From Biscogniauxia marginata (taxonomy: Eukaryota > Ascomycota > Sordariomycetes > Xylariales > Xylariaceae), in the NCBI GenBank assembly GCA_022695795.1, contig MU404126.1:124001-188000 (forward strand): a DNA stretch of 64,000 nucleotides, read 5' to 3'. The notes under the pieces were generated by a model. That model did no database searches. It had not been told where the DNA came from and was given only the letters and a program-made list of their open reading frames with translations. The translations under genes were made by a program, and so were the position numbers. Below, one piece after another: positions 47,618-58,099 of the stretch. The first letter of the stretch is position 1, and every line of letters begins with the position of its first letter.

Positions 47618-49190
47618 TGCGTCGGTTGGTAGATGTCGTGAACTCAGTATTAGGTCTCAGATGCTATCCGTAATTATGTGCGGGCGAAACAAGCGCGTCT
47701 ATCCAGGACAATGACGAAAGTCGAGGTGTAGAGGACGAGTAGAGATCACGGAGAAATACGAAGCGGGTCGAATCGATCGTGTTCCGGCAGGATAAGGTGC
47801 GGGATGTGGTCGAAGAGAGGATGAAACCTGTCAAAAACCAAAGGTTAAAATAAAAGACCAGGCCTGTGAGATTTACTTTCCCCCATCAAGATTAGATACC
47901 TGATTTGGGAGTGGCCTAAAGGGTAGGTAATAATAAGGGGGCAGAGCAAAATTGAGACAGCTTACGTACAAGTCTCGGTCCCACGATCCACTGTATTTTC
48001 AGTTAGAAGTCAATAAGACGAGAGGCACCTGATCGTGTGTAGAACGAGGAAGCAAGACAACCGTGGCAGATAGGGAGTCAAAAAGTTGAGTGCTTGACGA
48101 TGGGAACGAATAGTACTTTCTGTGCTTCCTTTCCAGATCGGACAAGGGTTTTCCGGACCAGATCAATGGTGGGTTTTTTTTTTTTTCTTTTAACCACGCT
48201 GGCGTATCTTCTTTTTTTTTTTTGTTCTCCTCGGGGGCCCTGAAGCTTGACCAAGTCCAGGGGGTCCGCCGGGGGGGTAACAACCAACGAGATTTGGGCT
48301 AAACAGCCGCAAATCCGAACGTTGGAAATACCCCTAGTGTTCTGTTTTTGGAATCCTACTCCACACGCTCACAGCATGGAGATGTCTACCTCTTCCCAAC
48401 GACGGAAGAGTTTTGAAATATGAAGAGGAAGAAGAAGTTCCCAGGAAAGTGGGAGACGGGGAGCAAGGCCTTTTTCTAGGGCTCAACCTATGGCTTAGGA
48501 CCTACTACCCAGATAAATCCGTTCCAAGGTCCGAACCAGCGCCATGCAGCCTGCGGTGTGAACTGGCGGTCGAAACACAGAGAGAGAAAGTGTGTGTGGT
48601 GCTCTTCATACGGGATTGGAAAATTAGTGGAAGCGAGCTGTGAAATCGACAGGGCTTTACAGGGGGCAACCTGTGAGAGATCAGAGACCAGCGCATTTGG
48701 GCGCTTGGACCACCCGCATTCCTGCCCAATTCCTACTCTATCTGTCATCACTACTCCAGACTTACTGTCAGGCAGGGCTTATGGTGGTCATTCAGTGGAT
48801 GGCTAGGTTGCTAATTGCACTAATAGTGGGGAAGCCTTATGTACTCGGTACCCACCCCGTCACGTGATGAATACCTCATAGGTAAGGAGGTAGGCCATCC
48901 ACGCCCGCCAAGGTGCCACATCCAGACCTGAGATATATCCTTCATATTAGGTACAAATATAAAACTTATAAAATACATAAAAATTATACTTACATGATCC
49001 CCGCGCAAATAGACCAGTTATATAGTGAAAGCCTTTTATGGAAGGCTTCCGGCCAAGCCCAACTCGAACGAAAGGCCGGTAATGGACGGCGCCCGAAAAT
49101 AAGGGCTGCTGATCACGGCAGGACCTTCTTCTTCTTCACGTTCACTAAGAAGAAGATTTTCTGCGTCATTAGCATCGTTATGCTCTTACC
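47618..49190. other. Intergenic region upstream of PRA1
   Basis: No gene is supported. T-rich tracts lie at about 48,176-48,190 and 48,212-48,223. A TCACGTGA palindrome (E-box core) is at about 48,861-48,868. Base composition changes towards AT after about 48.9 kb, where the accessory-looking region begins. Confidence 0.55.
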
Positions 49191-49191
49191 T

Positions 49192-49221
49192 GAGCCAGAG
49201 CCAGAGCCAGAACCAGAACCA
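49192..49221 (+). repeat. (GAGCCA)n hexamer repeat
   Basis: Imperfect tandem GAGCCA/GAACCA units coding for alternating Pro-Glu in the local open frame. Confidence 0.8.
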
Positions 49222-49431
49222 TTTGCATTTCTCCTGGATCCAAGCCAATGTCCTGACTGCATCAGCGGCAGACGCCTAGCACGTGAAGAACGAACGTTCC
49301 AGTTCTACTGCTTACCACTCTGCAACGGCCATGTTAACGACTTATACTTGGAAGAGCGATATCGTGCCCAAAGCGGCGAGGACTCGATCAGGTGCGAGTA
49401 TCCGGCGCCCAAGGCGGAGGAGAAGGTTTAA
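49192..49431 (+). pseudogene. Relic of a DUF3435/FluG-type recombinase C-terminal zinc-finger region
   Basis: The frame reads PEP repeats (from a GAGCCA hexamer repeat) followed by FAFLLDPSQCPDCISGRRLA, EERTFQFYCLPLCNGHV and SIRCEYPAPK. I recall a similar CPxC...ERTF...H pattern in the C-terminal cysteine/histidine segment of fungal DUF3435 (FluG-domain) proteins. That family includes tyrosine recombinases of Crypton and Starship mobile elements, and the segment is also shared with some C2H2/FAR1-like proteins. The expected later CPHPxC cysteine/histidine pattern is degraded to CEYPAP, and no catalytic recombinase core is seen. It is at most a fragment of a decayed mobile-element gene; the assignment is from memory. 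Confidence 0.4.
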
Positions 49432-50880
49432 CATCTAGATTACTCCAGAAGTCTCGTTAAGGTGGTATATAAAGTCACTCTTAGGTCCACAAACCAGGTT
49501 GAGACGCGGCGACAGAAGGAAGTCAAGCACATGTAGACAACTCGGACAGAGAGGCGGCCAAAAAATTATATCCGGTTTGTCATCCTCAGACGGCTCTATA
49601 CGCAGAGTCGTCTTGATTTGCGCATGCCCTCAGTATCTTAGATCAGTAGCGCTTGGGCTTGTAGAAACATGCGCGAAGGATTCTGTTCCTCCGAAAATAA
49701 ATACTCTATTTAATGATCTTTTATTTGCCCCCGGTCTTCTATCGTCGATATGCTTTTTAGGATATCCGCCGACAGCACCGGCATTTCATAAGTAGAGGTA
49801 GAATTCAGTGATGTCTAAGCCCACCCCCCCTTTTAACCCACGTTTCTAGGACCCCTGCTGCAATAATGGCCCGCACGTTCAACTCTTCCCCTCCCCGCCC
49901 TCCCCACCCTCCCAGATCTCGACGACGCTATGCTTTACGTATCCCACGTTGGCGTTCAACCCGTCCGACACGTCAGCTGACCCTCCGTGGCGTCGCTACA
50001 GGATAAAGGAGAGGAGAAGTAGACGCGTAGGCGCTCGACGAGGTGCAGGACTTCTAGGCCTACAAGCGTTTTGTTAATACGGACGAATATATTCCCAAAG
50101 CCCGTAGCTACGACCAACGGAATCTACTTTGCTAGTAGCGCAGTCGCAGCCTGTTCTCTCGAGTGCAGCCGAAGCTCTAGCCTGCGACGAGTAGGTTGTT
50201 TGGCTTGGTGATGGTATCGGCATCGCAAAAAAGGATCTCGCCGCTGACCCTCTTGGGGAAGCCTGGCAAAATCCCGTCGGTGGACTTGGTAGTAGCCTCG
50301 ACAAACTCGACCAGCTCGATCAGCGGTTTCATCTGCTGTATAGGTCAGCGGGCTCATGCTCGGTGGTGTGTCCCATACCGGTGCCGAATCCACGGTCCAC
50401 GCCAGACTAATCCGCTGGCACCTGGTAAGCGCATGGGCCGGAGAAATTCGCACTGACCGAAGGCACCCTTTGATTATATGGTACGAAGAATAAGTAACAT
50501 TACGCAGGCGTAGAGAAGCCCAAATAGCAGCATGATTCAAAAGTAAATGAAAACTCAATAAGAATAAAATTAAGAATAAAGATTCCACGCAAGGAATGCT
50601 TCATATCAATGGCTTAACTATGAGCTTGAAGTTTACAAGCCCAGCGAGCAGATCTCTGTCTAATACGTTTGTAAGTGTATCAACAGAAATTAAAGTCCTA
50701 AAAAGTTTCCATACCAATTAAAGCTCCAAATTAACTCTGCAAACTTTGATGCCGTAACTATAAGCCTACGGGAGATCTGATATTCAAACGTCTAAGCCTA
50801 GGCCGGAAATAACCCTCCGACCCGGCCGATACGACGACTGCCTATTAAGGTAATTGCCCGGACTTCCGGACCTAGCCCCA
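49432..50880. other. Degenerate accessory DNA, no gene assigned
   Basis: Short frames on both strands (for example minus 50,124-50,588) show no recognisable motif. AT content rises after about 50,500. Confidence 0.5.
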
Positions 50881-50909
50881 CATTAGGAGTTATTACCATG
50901 CCCACCTTT

Positions 50910-51125
50910 GTTATATATCATTTAAAAGCATTAATTATTTATTTTTATAAAAAGATTATTTTATATAACTTATTAATAATATAATTATAAAGAAATTATA
51001 ATAAGAATTTAATTTAATATATATTAAATTATTTAAAACGGTTATATATATATCTTATTTTTCATAACATTTTAATAACTTATATTCCTTATAACATAAT
51101 ATAGATATATTATAAAGACATTGAA
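50910..51125. other. Extremely AT-rich block
   Basis: Between about 50,930 and 51,120 almost all bases are A or T; the 120 bases 50,941-51,060 contain only 8 G/C. Such blocks in Pezizomycotina usually mark repeats mutated by repeat-induced point mutation. It has no coding capacity. Confidence 0.85.
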
Positions 51126-51808
51126 GTTGTGTTACTGTATCCAGCTAATTATTCTTCGCATGTCTATTTTACTTATGCTTGTCAAATATCGTTTTCAAGT
51201 TTATCGGGAAGTTTGGCCCGTTTGGGGGCCTCATCATTCCACTGATATGATCTTTTGCACTCCCTCCCTCAGTATTGTGCTACTAAGGGAGGCCTTGGGC
51301 TGTAGCAGATCAGTAAGCCGCAGCCAGCATACGACGTCACCGTGCGCTCTGTATTCCGGGGATCAGGTAATTCTTCGTCACGCTCGGCTCATTGTCATGC
51401 CGATATGTATAGTGACTGGAAAAGATTGTACAATTTACTTTTAGATGCAAAGAAATCTGAATAAATCCAAACTACAGTAACTATATGTCTGGCTAACGGC
51501 GCATCAAAAGAGTATAGACAGACAATAAACTGACCCCTGCATGCTGTATGGTTAGTTCGGCCCTGTGTATGTGAGCTTGGGCCGTCTTCGTGAACGAAGA
51601 CCTGTGCACCCTCTTCACCTTATTTCTTTCGACTTACCGATTCTAGAGCGAAGTACAGAAGGCTACATAACAGGTCTGGTGGGTCCATTATATGTAGGTA
51701 CTTTATGAGATATAAAAGCCAATGCCACTCCACGATACCTAACCACTTTTCCCTATCTTCCCACCCTCTCATAGACATCGCTGGTAATACTAGTTACGAA
51801 TTGTCGTT
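51126..51808. other. Intergenic region upstream of second SDR
   Basis: No gene is seen. Composition returns towards normal before the SDR, and C/T-rich DNA (51,740-51,775) precedes the start, as expected for a promoter. Confidence 0.55.
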
Positions 51809-52816
51809 ATGGATATAGTCAAAGAAATCCAGCCCAATGAGATTTTCTCCGCCAAAGGGTCCGTTATTGTGATTACCGGCGGTGGCAGCGGTATGAAAAG
51901 AAAATGCCTATGAGCTAGCAAGAAGGCACGAACACTAACTATTGTATGATATACTATGTTGAACGCAGGTATCGGTCTAGCTATGGCATCCATCACTTCT
52001 AAGGCCGGTGCTATTAAGGTTTATATACTTGGTCGCCGTCATGATCGATTGTCCGCTGCCGCCCAGTTACTGAAATCAAGTGAAGCGAACGTCATACCGA
52101 TTGTCTGCGATGTGACTTCTCAGAGCTCAATCGATGCCGCAGTTTCTTTTATCGAGAAGGACACAGGCTATATTGACGTACTTATTAACAATGCTGGTCG
52201 ACCCAGTCCACATTACAATCCGACAACCGCGGAGACCATCGAAGAGCTTCGTGATGGATTACTCAAGGCGCATGAGGAAACCCAGGACGTCCTTCAGACA
52301 AACACTGCTAGCATCATTGGTGTCTCTTCATCGTTCCTGCTGCTTCTTCACAAGGGGAATTTGAGGAGGGGGTGGCCTAAAACAAGACTTTCTGCTGATG
52401 GTCTCAACAAGCAGCAGCGCAACAAGTCTTCTGACGGTAATACAGATGACATACGTACTAGTCAGATTATAACTGTGTCCTCGATCGCTGGCTTCGAGCG
52501 CCATGGGATTACAGGGCTCGCATATACGGCCAGCAAGACGGCAGCCACTCATCTTGGCAAGGTGCTGGCCACAATCCTCGTTCCGTGGAATATACGAAGC
52601 AACGTAATAGTACCTGGATTCTATCCGAGCGAAATGACGAGCATCCCCCAGATGGGCAAGGTCACCGTTTCGAACACGCCAGCAGGCAGATTTGGCGCTA
52701 CCGAAGATGTTGCCGGAGTTTTGTTGTATTTAATTGGCAGGGCTGGTGCATTCGTGAATGGAGGTACTATGCTTACGGACGGAGGAAGAATATCGATCGA
52801 GCCGAGCTCATGGTAG
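51809..52816 (+). CDS. Short-chain dehydrogenase/reductase with one intron
   Basis: Two exons, 51,809-51,890 and 51,969-52,816, joined in phase within the glycine motif (donor GTATGA, branch CTAAC, acceptor GCAG), give 309 residues. Motifs: ITGGGSGIG, VYILGRRHDR, INNAG, the Asn in LQTNTAS, the Ser in TVSSIAG, catalytic YTASK and PGFYPSEMT. The Asn-Ser-Tyr-Lys tetrad is therefore intact and the gene looks functional. A Ser/Asn/Asp-rich insert lies before the active-site Ser. It resembles the SDR at 24.3 kb in the PG-(Y/F)-(F/Y)-PSE-(I/M)-T motif and general layout. It is the only clearly intact gene in 48-61 kb, flanked by AT-rich and relic sequence; an accessory redox role is inferred. Confidence 0.9.
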
Positions 52817-55271
52817 GACAATTAACCAAGCAATACCAATGTCACTTAGCTTCAATCTGTAGGGCGAATCATGCTGTTGTCCCCCTAGAATACGGTTTAA
52901 CTGAGCAGTGTATACCTGCCTACTCTCGCGTGCGAAGGCCACTGAATTTTGGCAGCCTATATCTAAGTACTAAACTCGTGTGTCTTATATCGACCGCGCT
53001 TATATTGGCTATGATGTGTTGTGACTAGGAGGTAGCCATCGATACCTCTATCGTGGGATGCATTATGTCACGGTCACAGCCACGGCAGGTAGTATGTAAA
53101 TAGGGCAACCACGTATCCCTGTTTTCTCTCACTCATTATTGATTTGGTATTATAATTCAGGTATCTGATCTTGAGGAATAAGGAGCACATTTTGGCACAA
53201 TATATACTCCTACAGCCCTTCCGTATTTACTGAGGCCACTAGACAGTAATTATGTTGCAAGCTAAATATAGCCCGAAAGGGAGGGAACTGAGGCATGAAA
53301 TATGGTATATAAAGATGACTGAGGCTACAGTTGGCTCCAGGATGGAGGTGGCCTGTATGTAGGTACTAATATGGAGACGGAATAGGGCCATCTTGGAACA
53401 CAACATACTACTTTCTATCCATCTGTTTCACCCATTAATTGTGAGAGGTAGTAAGACCCGGGTTGTTCTCGGACCTCTTATATCAAGAAACCATCTAATA
53501 TACCTTACTCGCTTTCCGCTGGGCCATATGGCTCTGAGGAGGCTAGCCTTTTGTCTTAGCAGATTCTTGAAGCTATCTAGTTCATCTCACCCGGCTTGAG
53601 ACCAGTGGTCGCATACATCCTAAATATGAAAATATCCGATAAGCTCCAAGTCAGGGATTATGAGCACTAGTGGGATTTAAGTCAAGATATATATTTCAAT
53701 CGGTCCTTGTATCTGCTGTCTCAAAAGTGATGCCGCTAATGTATATATGTGTATGCGGTATTTACTCTAACTGAAAGCATATGATGCCCATTTTACATCC
53801 AAAGCTGAACATAGATTAACATCCATTCGTACCACTGACGTATATTTTGCTACTAGAACCCTTGGTGATGGTGGACAGCTATGATTGTTTGGTAGTGAAT
53901 ACTCAAAGTCTGCCTAGGTGATCCGCCTAGCGGGTAACACAAGTGAGACATTCGTAAGCCAAGATAACGAAGCCAAGATTCTTCTCGGAAGGGCCGGATC
54001 TAGATGCTTCAGGACCCTAGTCGATGGGATCCTTATCATAGGAAAATACTATTTCCAGATGATCCAAGACCAGAGCCTCTATATACGCATATATGTAATT
54101 TTTTCCCCCCTCATCTGTGGAATAATAATCGCAGCTGACTGATAATGTAACAGACACCACTTCCTCAAATTCACTCAAGGATATCCTCCTCGACCTTCAA
54201 CATCATCTCGAAAGATTATCTAATCCGTAATCTCACCAGTGGCCCGATCAGCCATGGTCTCACAACAGATCACGCCGCCGTGAAAAGTCTAGTCGCCAAG
54301 CTTGTCTCTGAGAGCATCCAACAATATAAAAATTCGACACAATAACAACGATGACGACGATAATGATGCCACCGCCGCCGCATCTGTGCTACTGACCCCT
54401 ATGTATAAATGAGTCAGAGCTCTACAGGCAATCCCAACCCAGACAAAGAACAGGATAAATTGCCCGATCATTTCTAGCTACGTAGAAGACTCATAGACGG
54501 AGTTGAATAGTGACATGTCGCTCATCCCGAACATATACTACTTCCCGTTACACCAGCCGGAACCCCTCTTACTCGCTACCGAGAGGGAAGCCTGGTATCT
54601 CTGCAACAAGTATCTCAATATAGTTACTTATCCACATACACCGGAGCATGAGCCGTGGAATCCTCTGCAATGTTAGAAGCGTATAGGGCATGGAGAAGGT
54701 AGTTGCTGTACAGATAATCTAATCAAGAAAGGTTGCCTTAGAATATCCGACTTCAGCTCCGGCGAGCCAAAACTGTATCAAACGTCAGGGCTGTCATTTC
54801 AAATAGACTTCTATTGTATGTTACGTACAAATTGTCAACTCTTTGTAATTAATATTGAGATATTTGTAAATACAGAGCTGGAATATGTCTCCTGATTGCT
54901 AGGCCCTCATCATATGAGATCAGTGTGACCCTCGACAAAGCCTTAGTACGACATTCAACCTTTTACCACTGTAATTCTTTGCCATCTATCGCGTTCATGG
55001 ATTTTCCAGAGATGTTCTTGCGACCGACACTGTCAATCGGGCCAAGTTAGACACGATATAAAATTAATGATGATGGTGCATATACTCACTAGATTTATAA
55101 TCCTCTCGGCGCTATACTCTTTCCAATCCCAGAAACTTAGCCCTGAGATCTGCATATTTCGATATGGCTCGCGTCCTTCCAGACAAGGATAGCACGCATG
55201 ACATCCTCACGGGAGAAGTCGATATCCTATAAGCAGCTATTTACTCACAGTGTACCTGGCACCTAAGATGG
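52817..55271. other. Degenerate region with no intact gene
   Basis: Frames are short and interrupted. A 53-codon frame at 54,514-54,675 (starting MSLIPNIYYFPLHQPEPLLL) looks protein-like and could be the decayed first exon of the ankyrin gene that follows, but nothing proves this. No mobile-element ends or tRNA were recognised. Confidence 0.45.
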
Positions 55272-56326
55272 TCTTGTGAGTCCTACCAGCTCTTGGAGAT
55301 ACTCGAGCTCCTCGTCTCCCACGGTGCCTCAGTCAACTCGCTCGATAGTAATGGTAACTCTCCGTTGTATTACATTTGCACCCATGGCCACATCGGGGTA
55401 TTTAAATTATCAGTCAATGCAGGTGCCGATTACAAGACTATCCATGATCAACTACCGAATTCTGACATAGATATGCCCACACCCGAGCACATAGTTTTCA
55501 CGGAAGAGCCCTGTAAAGTCAACCTTCTCGACATTGCGTTGGAAGCACATGTTGAGCGCGAGAAAGGCTGCAGCATACCCTGGATTCGTAACACTTCATT
55601 GCAGATGAAATGGGGAGATTTCATAATATTTCTACTTGGTGTAGGTTTATCATTTCGTGCCGATGATCCACAGCTCGCAAACTTTTTTCATCTTGCCTGC
55701 TTCCAGGGAAACCTGTCATATGTAAAAAAAAAGTTACTTGACATTGGCGTTGACCAGAACGCCCGTCCGCAAGGGGTGATAGACGGGATGAAGTAGATGG
55801 CTCCTGTCTGGATGCTGCGGTGAGAGCCGGGCAACAAGAAGTTGTCGAGTGTTTCCTGAACCACGGCGTAGTTCCGAGCACTGAGCGTCTGTGTACGCAT
55901 AGCCTTGGAACGTTATCCAGCCAATGACGTGCCTATCATGAGAGCCTTGGATACAGTATTTGGACAGATGCTCGATAGCCGGACTACGACGACGTATTTC
56001 GCTGCTGCGAGCTGCTCGTGAAAGCTGGTGCTAGCGGAGATGACTGTAGGATTCTCCTTGAGAATTGCACCGTACAGGAAAATATCGAACTTACTCTACA
56101 CATTCTCAGCCAAGGCATCCGATTGCAAAGAGCACCTCACATTAATAATCTTGAGGTCGTGAAGCTTCTACTTACATCAGGCGCAGACTTAGACTCTGCG
56201 AGTCTTCAACGTTACGCGGTCTCAGTAGGAAAAGTTGAACTTCTAAGATTTCTAGTGGAGAGAGACGGGCCATTGCTTCAGCTAAGAGACTTCGGCTGTA
56301 TCCCTGTCTTAAGGTCTGAATCGTGA
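55272..56326 (+). pseudogene. Broken ankyrin-repeat gene
   Basis: Ankyrin-type helices are readable in three blocks that are not in one frame. At about 55,272-55,440: LEILELLVSHGASVNSLDSN and GNSPLYYICTHGHIGVFKLS. At 55,660-55,880: NFFHLACFQGNLSYVKKKLL, then in a shifted frame DGSCLDAAVRAGQQEVVECF. At 56,018-56,326: NNLEVVKLLLTSGADLDSAS and VGKVELLRFLVERDGP. Stops and at least two frame changes separate the blocks, and no start is clear. Ankyrin repeats mediate protein contacts and in fungi often form the C-terminal part of NLR-like immune receptors; no NACHT or NB-ARC domain is visible here. Some breaks could be unrecognised introns, but the number of disruptions favours decay. Confidence 0.7.
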
Positions 56327-56332
56327 CACTAT

Positions 56333-57117
56333 TTAGGTTACTAATCGAGAGATTAGACAATCATGTCTCCACTCCATCTCGTAATCCCTAATCACAGACG
56401 CCAGATATTGTGAAGGTAAAGGAAGGTCTCGTAAGCGTCGCAGAATTTCTCCGAGTTGGGATACGATGGAGGCTTCTGAATTGGCTGAGAGCCCCTCCCA
56501 CAAGTCTTTCAGTGGCGTGCCTTGAATATAGGACATAAAAAGATACGTCCAGCCCCCGATTGTGATGGTTCCCAGTGGCTCGGGTATCGGAATTTTATGG
56601 TCCCAAATGTGTGCCCTGTTCCAAATCTCAGTTGCATCAAGGCCTGGTCCACACTTAACAATGACTGATTCTGTAATCTTGAGGATCCATCTTGAGCATT
56701 TCGGATCATGGTGTAAGACAGTGCCGGTTTCTTACAGAGAGTTCAAGGTGTCGGTAACCTCATCATGCCCCTTACGAAATGACTCGTTCAATAACTTGTT
56801 TACAAAGGGAGACAAGAGATGGTGTATCTCAAGGCGACCGCACGCTTTAGGAATCTGAGGAGCAACAGTCGATGTAGTAGACAATGCAGGGACCTGGTTA
56901 TGTTCGTCGGCCAATCCTAATTATAAATAAGTATATTTATAAACGGAACTGTGGAAAGTTCTAACACACCTTTGAGATTTTCGAATTTCTGCTTGTTGTA
57001 TGTCAGATAAGAGCTGAGATTGCGCTCAGGGTTTTCTTTTAGGATAGTATGTAATTTACGAATAAAATTCGAATTGTAGCAAGCTCTTTGTGACTGCCGA
57101 GCAGATGTTGCCGCCAT
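56333..57117 (-). pseudogene. Truncated APH-type phosphotransferase/kinase-like gene with an internal stop
   Basis: Fungal aminoglycoside-phosphotransferase-fold proteins are kinase-like and mostly uncharacterised. Exon 1 (57,117-56,970, ATG start) joins in phase, through an intron with donor GTGTGT and acceptor TTAG, to exon 2 from 56,916. The same frame then runs to 56,333 with one interruption, a TAA at 56,734-56,732. Readable motifs: ITESVIVKCGP (lysine strand), EIWNRAHIWDHKIPIPEPLG, WTYLFMSYIQGTPLKDLWEG (hinge region) and ILRRLRDLPLPS. The C-terminal half with the catalytic Asp loop and metal site is missing; the frame ends 7 bases from the ankyrin relic. It is non-functional by both the stop and the truncation. 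Confidence 0.7.
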
Positions 57118-57339
57118 ATTGTGAGGAACGTGGAACAAAAGAGAACTGAATCTGGCGTGAAGTCAAGAAAAATGGCGGGCTGCCACGTGACTCTCTATGA
57201 TCAATCTACTTCCGATGGAAGAATAGCTAAAATGGGTCTAAGCGTAGATCCATAATCATGTAGTACCTGTAGTTGTGATATCACCGAACTCCGTAACAGA
57301 GATAGCTAGGTAGCAATGATGAGGTATTGTGTGTGTGCT

Positions 57340-58099
57340 CTAGAGGAAGCTTTTCGATCCACTACCCGCACAAGCTACCTCCGGGAGTCATATCCCCTCC
57401 TCCATGCTCGATAGTTGTAAAAGGGCGACCGATTGAGAGAATTAAACTATTAGGCGAAGAGCTAAGAGTAACTGAGACAATAGCGGCCGGGGGCGCGCAG
57501 TTTAAATCCGTCTTGCGCAACTGAGAGAGCACGGTTAGGCAGCTTGCCGGCACGGGGGAGATTCCCACAAGCTGTTAGGGATGCGTTCTCCGACACCATC
57601 GTGGGAAACGACGAGCACAATCTCGTCATCAAAAATGACACGCGCCCCTTTGTCCGGAAGACCAGGCCGAGACTGTCAACGAAGGCAGACGGTTTCGACT
57701 TGTGGTACACGAAGTACGGCACCAGAGTGCTAAGGCAGGCCGATCCTGAATACTTCGAAGAAGGTCGCGGCGTGGATGGAGGTCGGCAGAGAACCAGTTC
57801 TAGAAGATGCGAAGGGAGAAAAGAGGCTGTTTCCTGAAGCCTATGCCCGCGGTATGGAGATGACCTGCTACGGGAGGAAGTCCTCTACCACTGGCCGGGG
57901 CTCTATGGGGTTGGCGCCCCCACGGACACTGCCCAGAGATGAAATCGTCTTCCTCCCTGGCGGGAAATATCCGTTCATACTAAGACCTAAGGATGATAAT
58001 ACTTACGAAATGATAGGAGACTGTTTCGTGTACGATTTGGATGTCTTCGCTTTACTCCAGGATGAAGGAACCGAAACACGGGAGTTTGTGATAACCTGA
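57340..58099 (+). pseudogene. C-terminal relic of a HET-domain (heterokaryon incompatibility) protein
   Basis: HET proteins trigger cell death when incompatible fungal strains fuse. Three successive frames read family-like C-terminal pieces: RPIERIKLLGEELRVTETIA (57,430-57,520), AVRDAFSDTIVGNDEHNLVI (57,560-57,640) and GRGSMGLAPPRTLPRDEIVF then FILRPKDDNTYEMIGDCFVY (57,880-58,050), ending TETREFVIT. The last block matches the remembered closing pattern (...GxMGLgP...GD.V...GG..PyvLRP...yelvGeCYVhG...) of HET proteins. The N-terminal HET domain itself is not found upstream. Two frame changes and the missing N-terminus mark it as a remnant. Confidence 0.6.
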
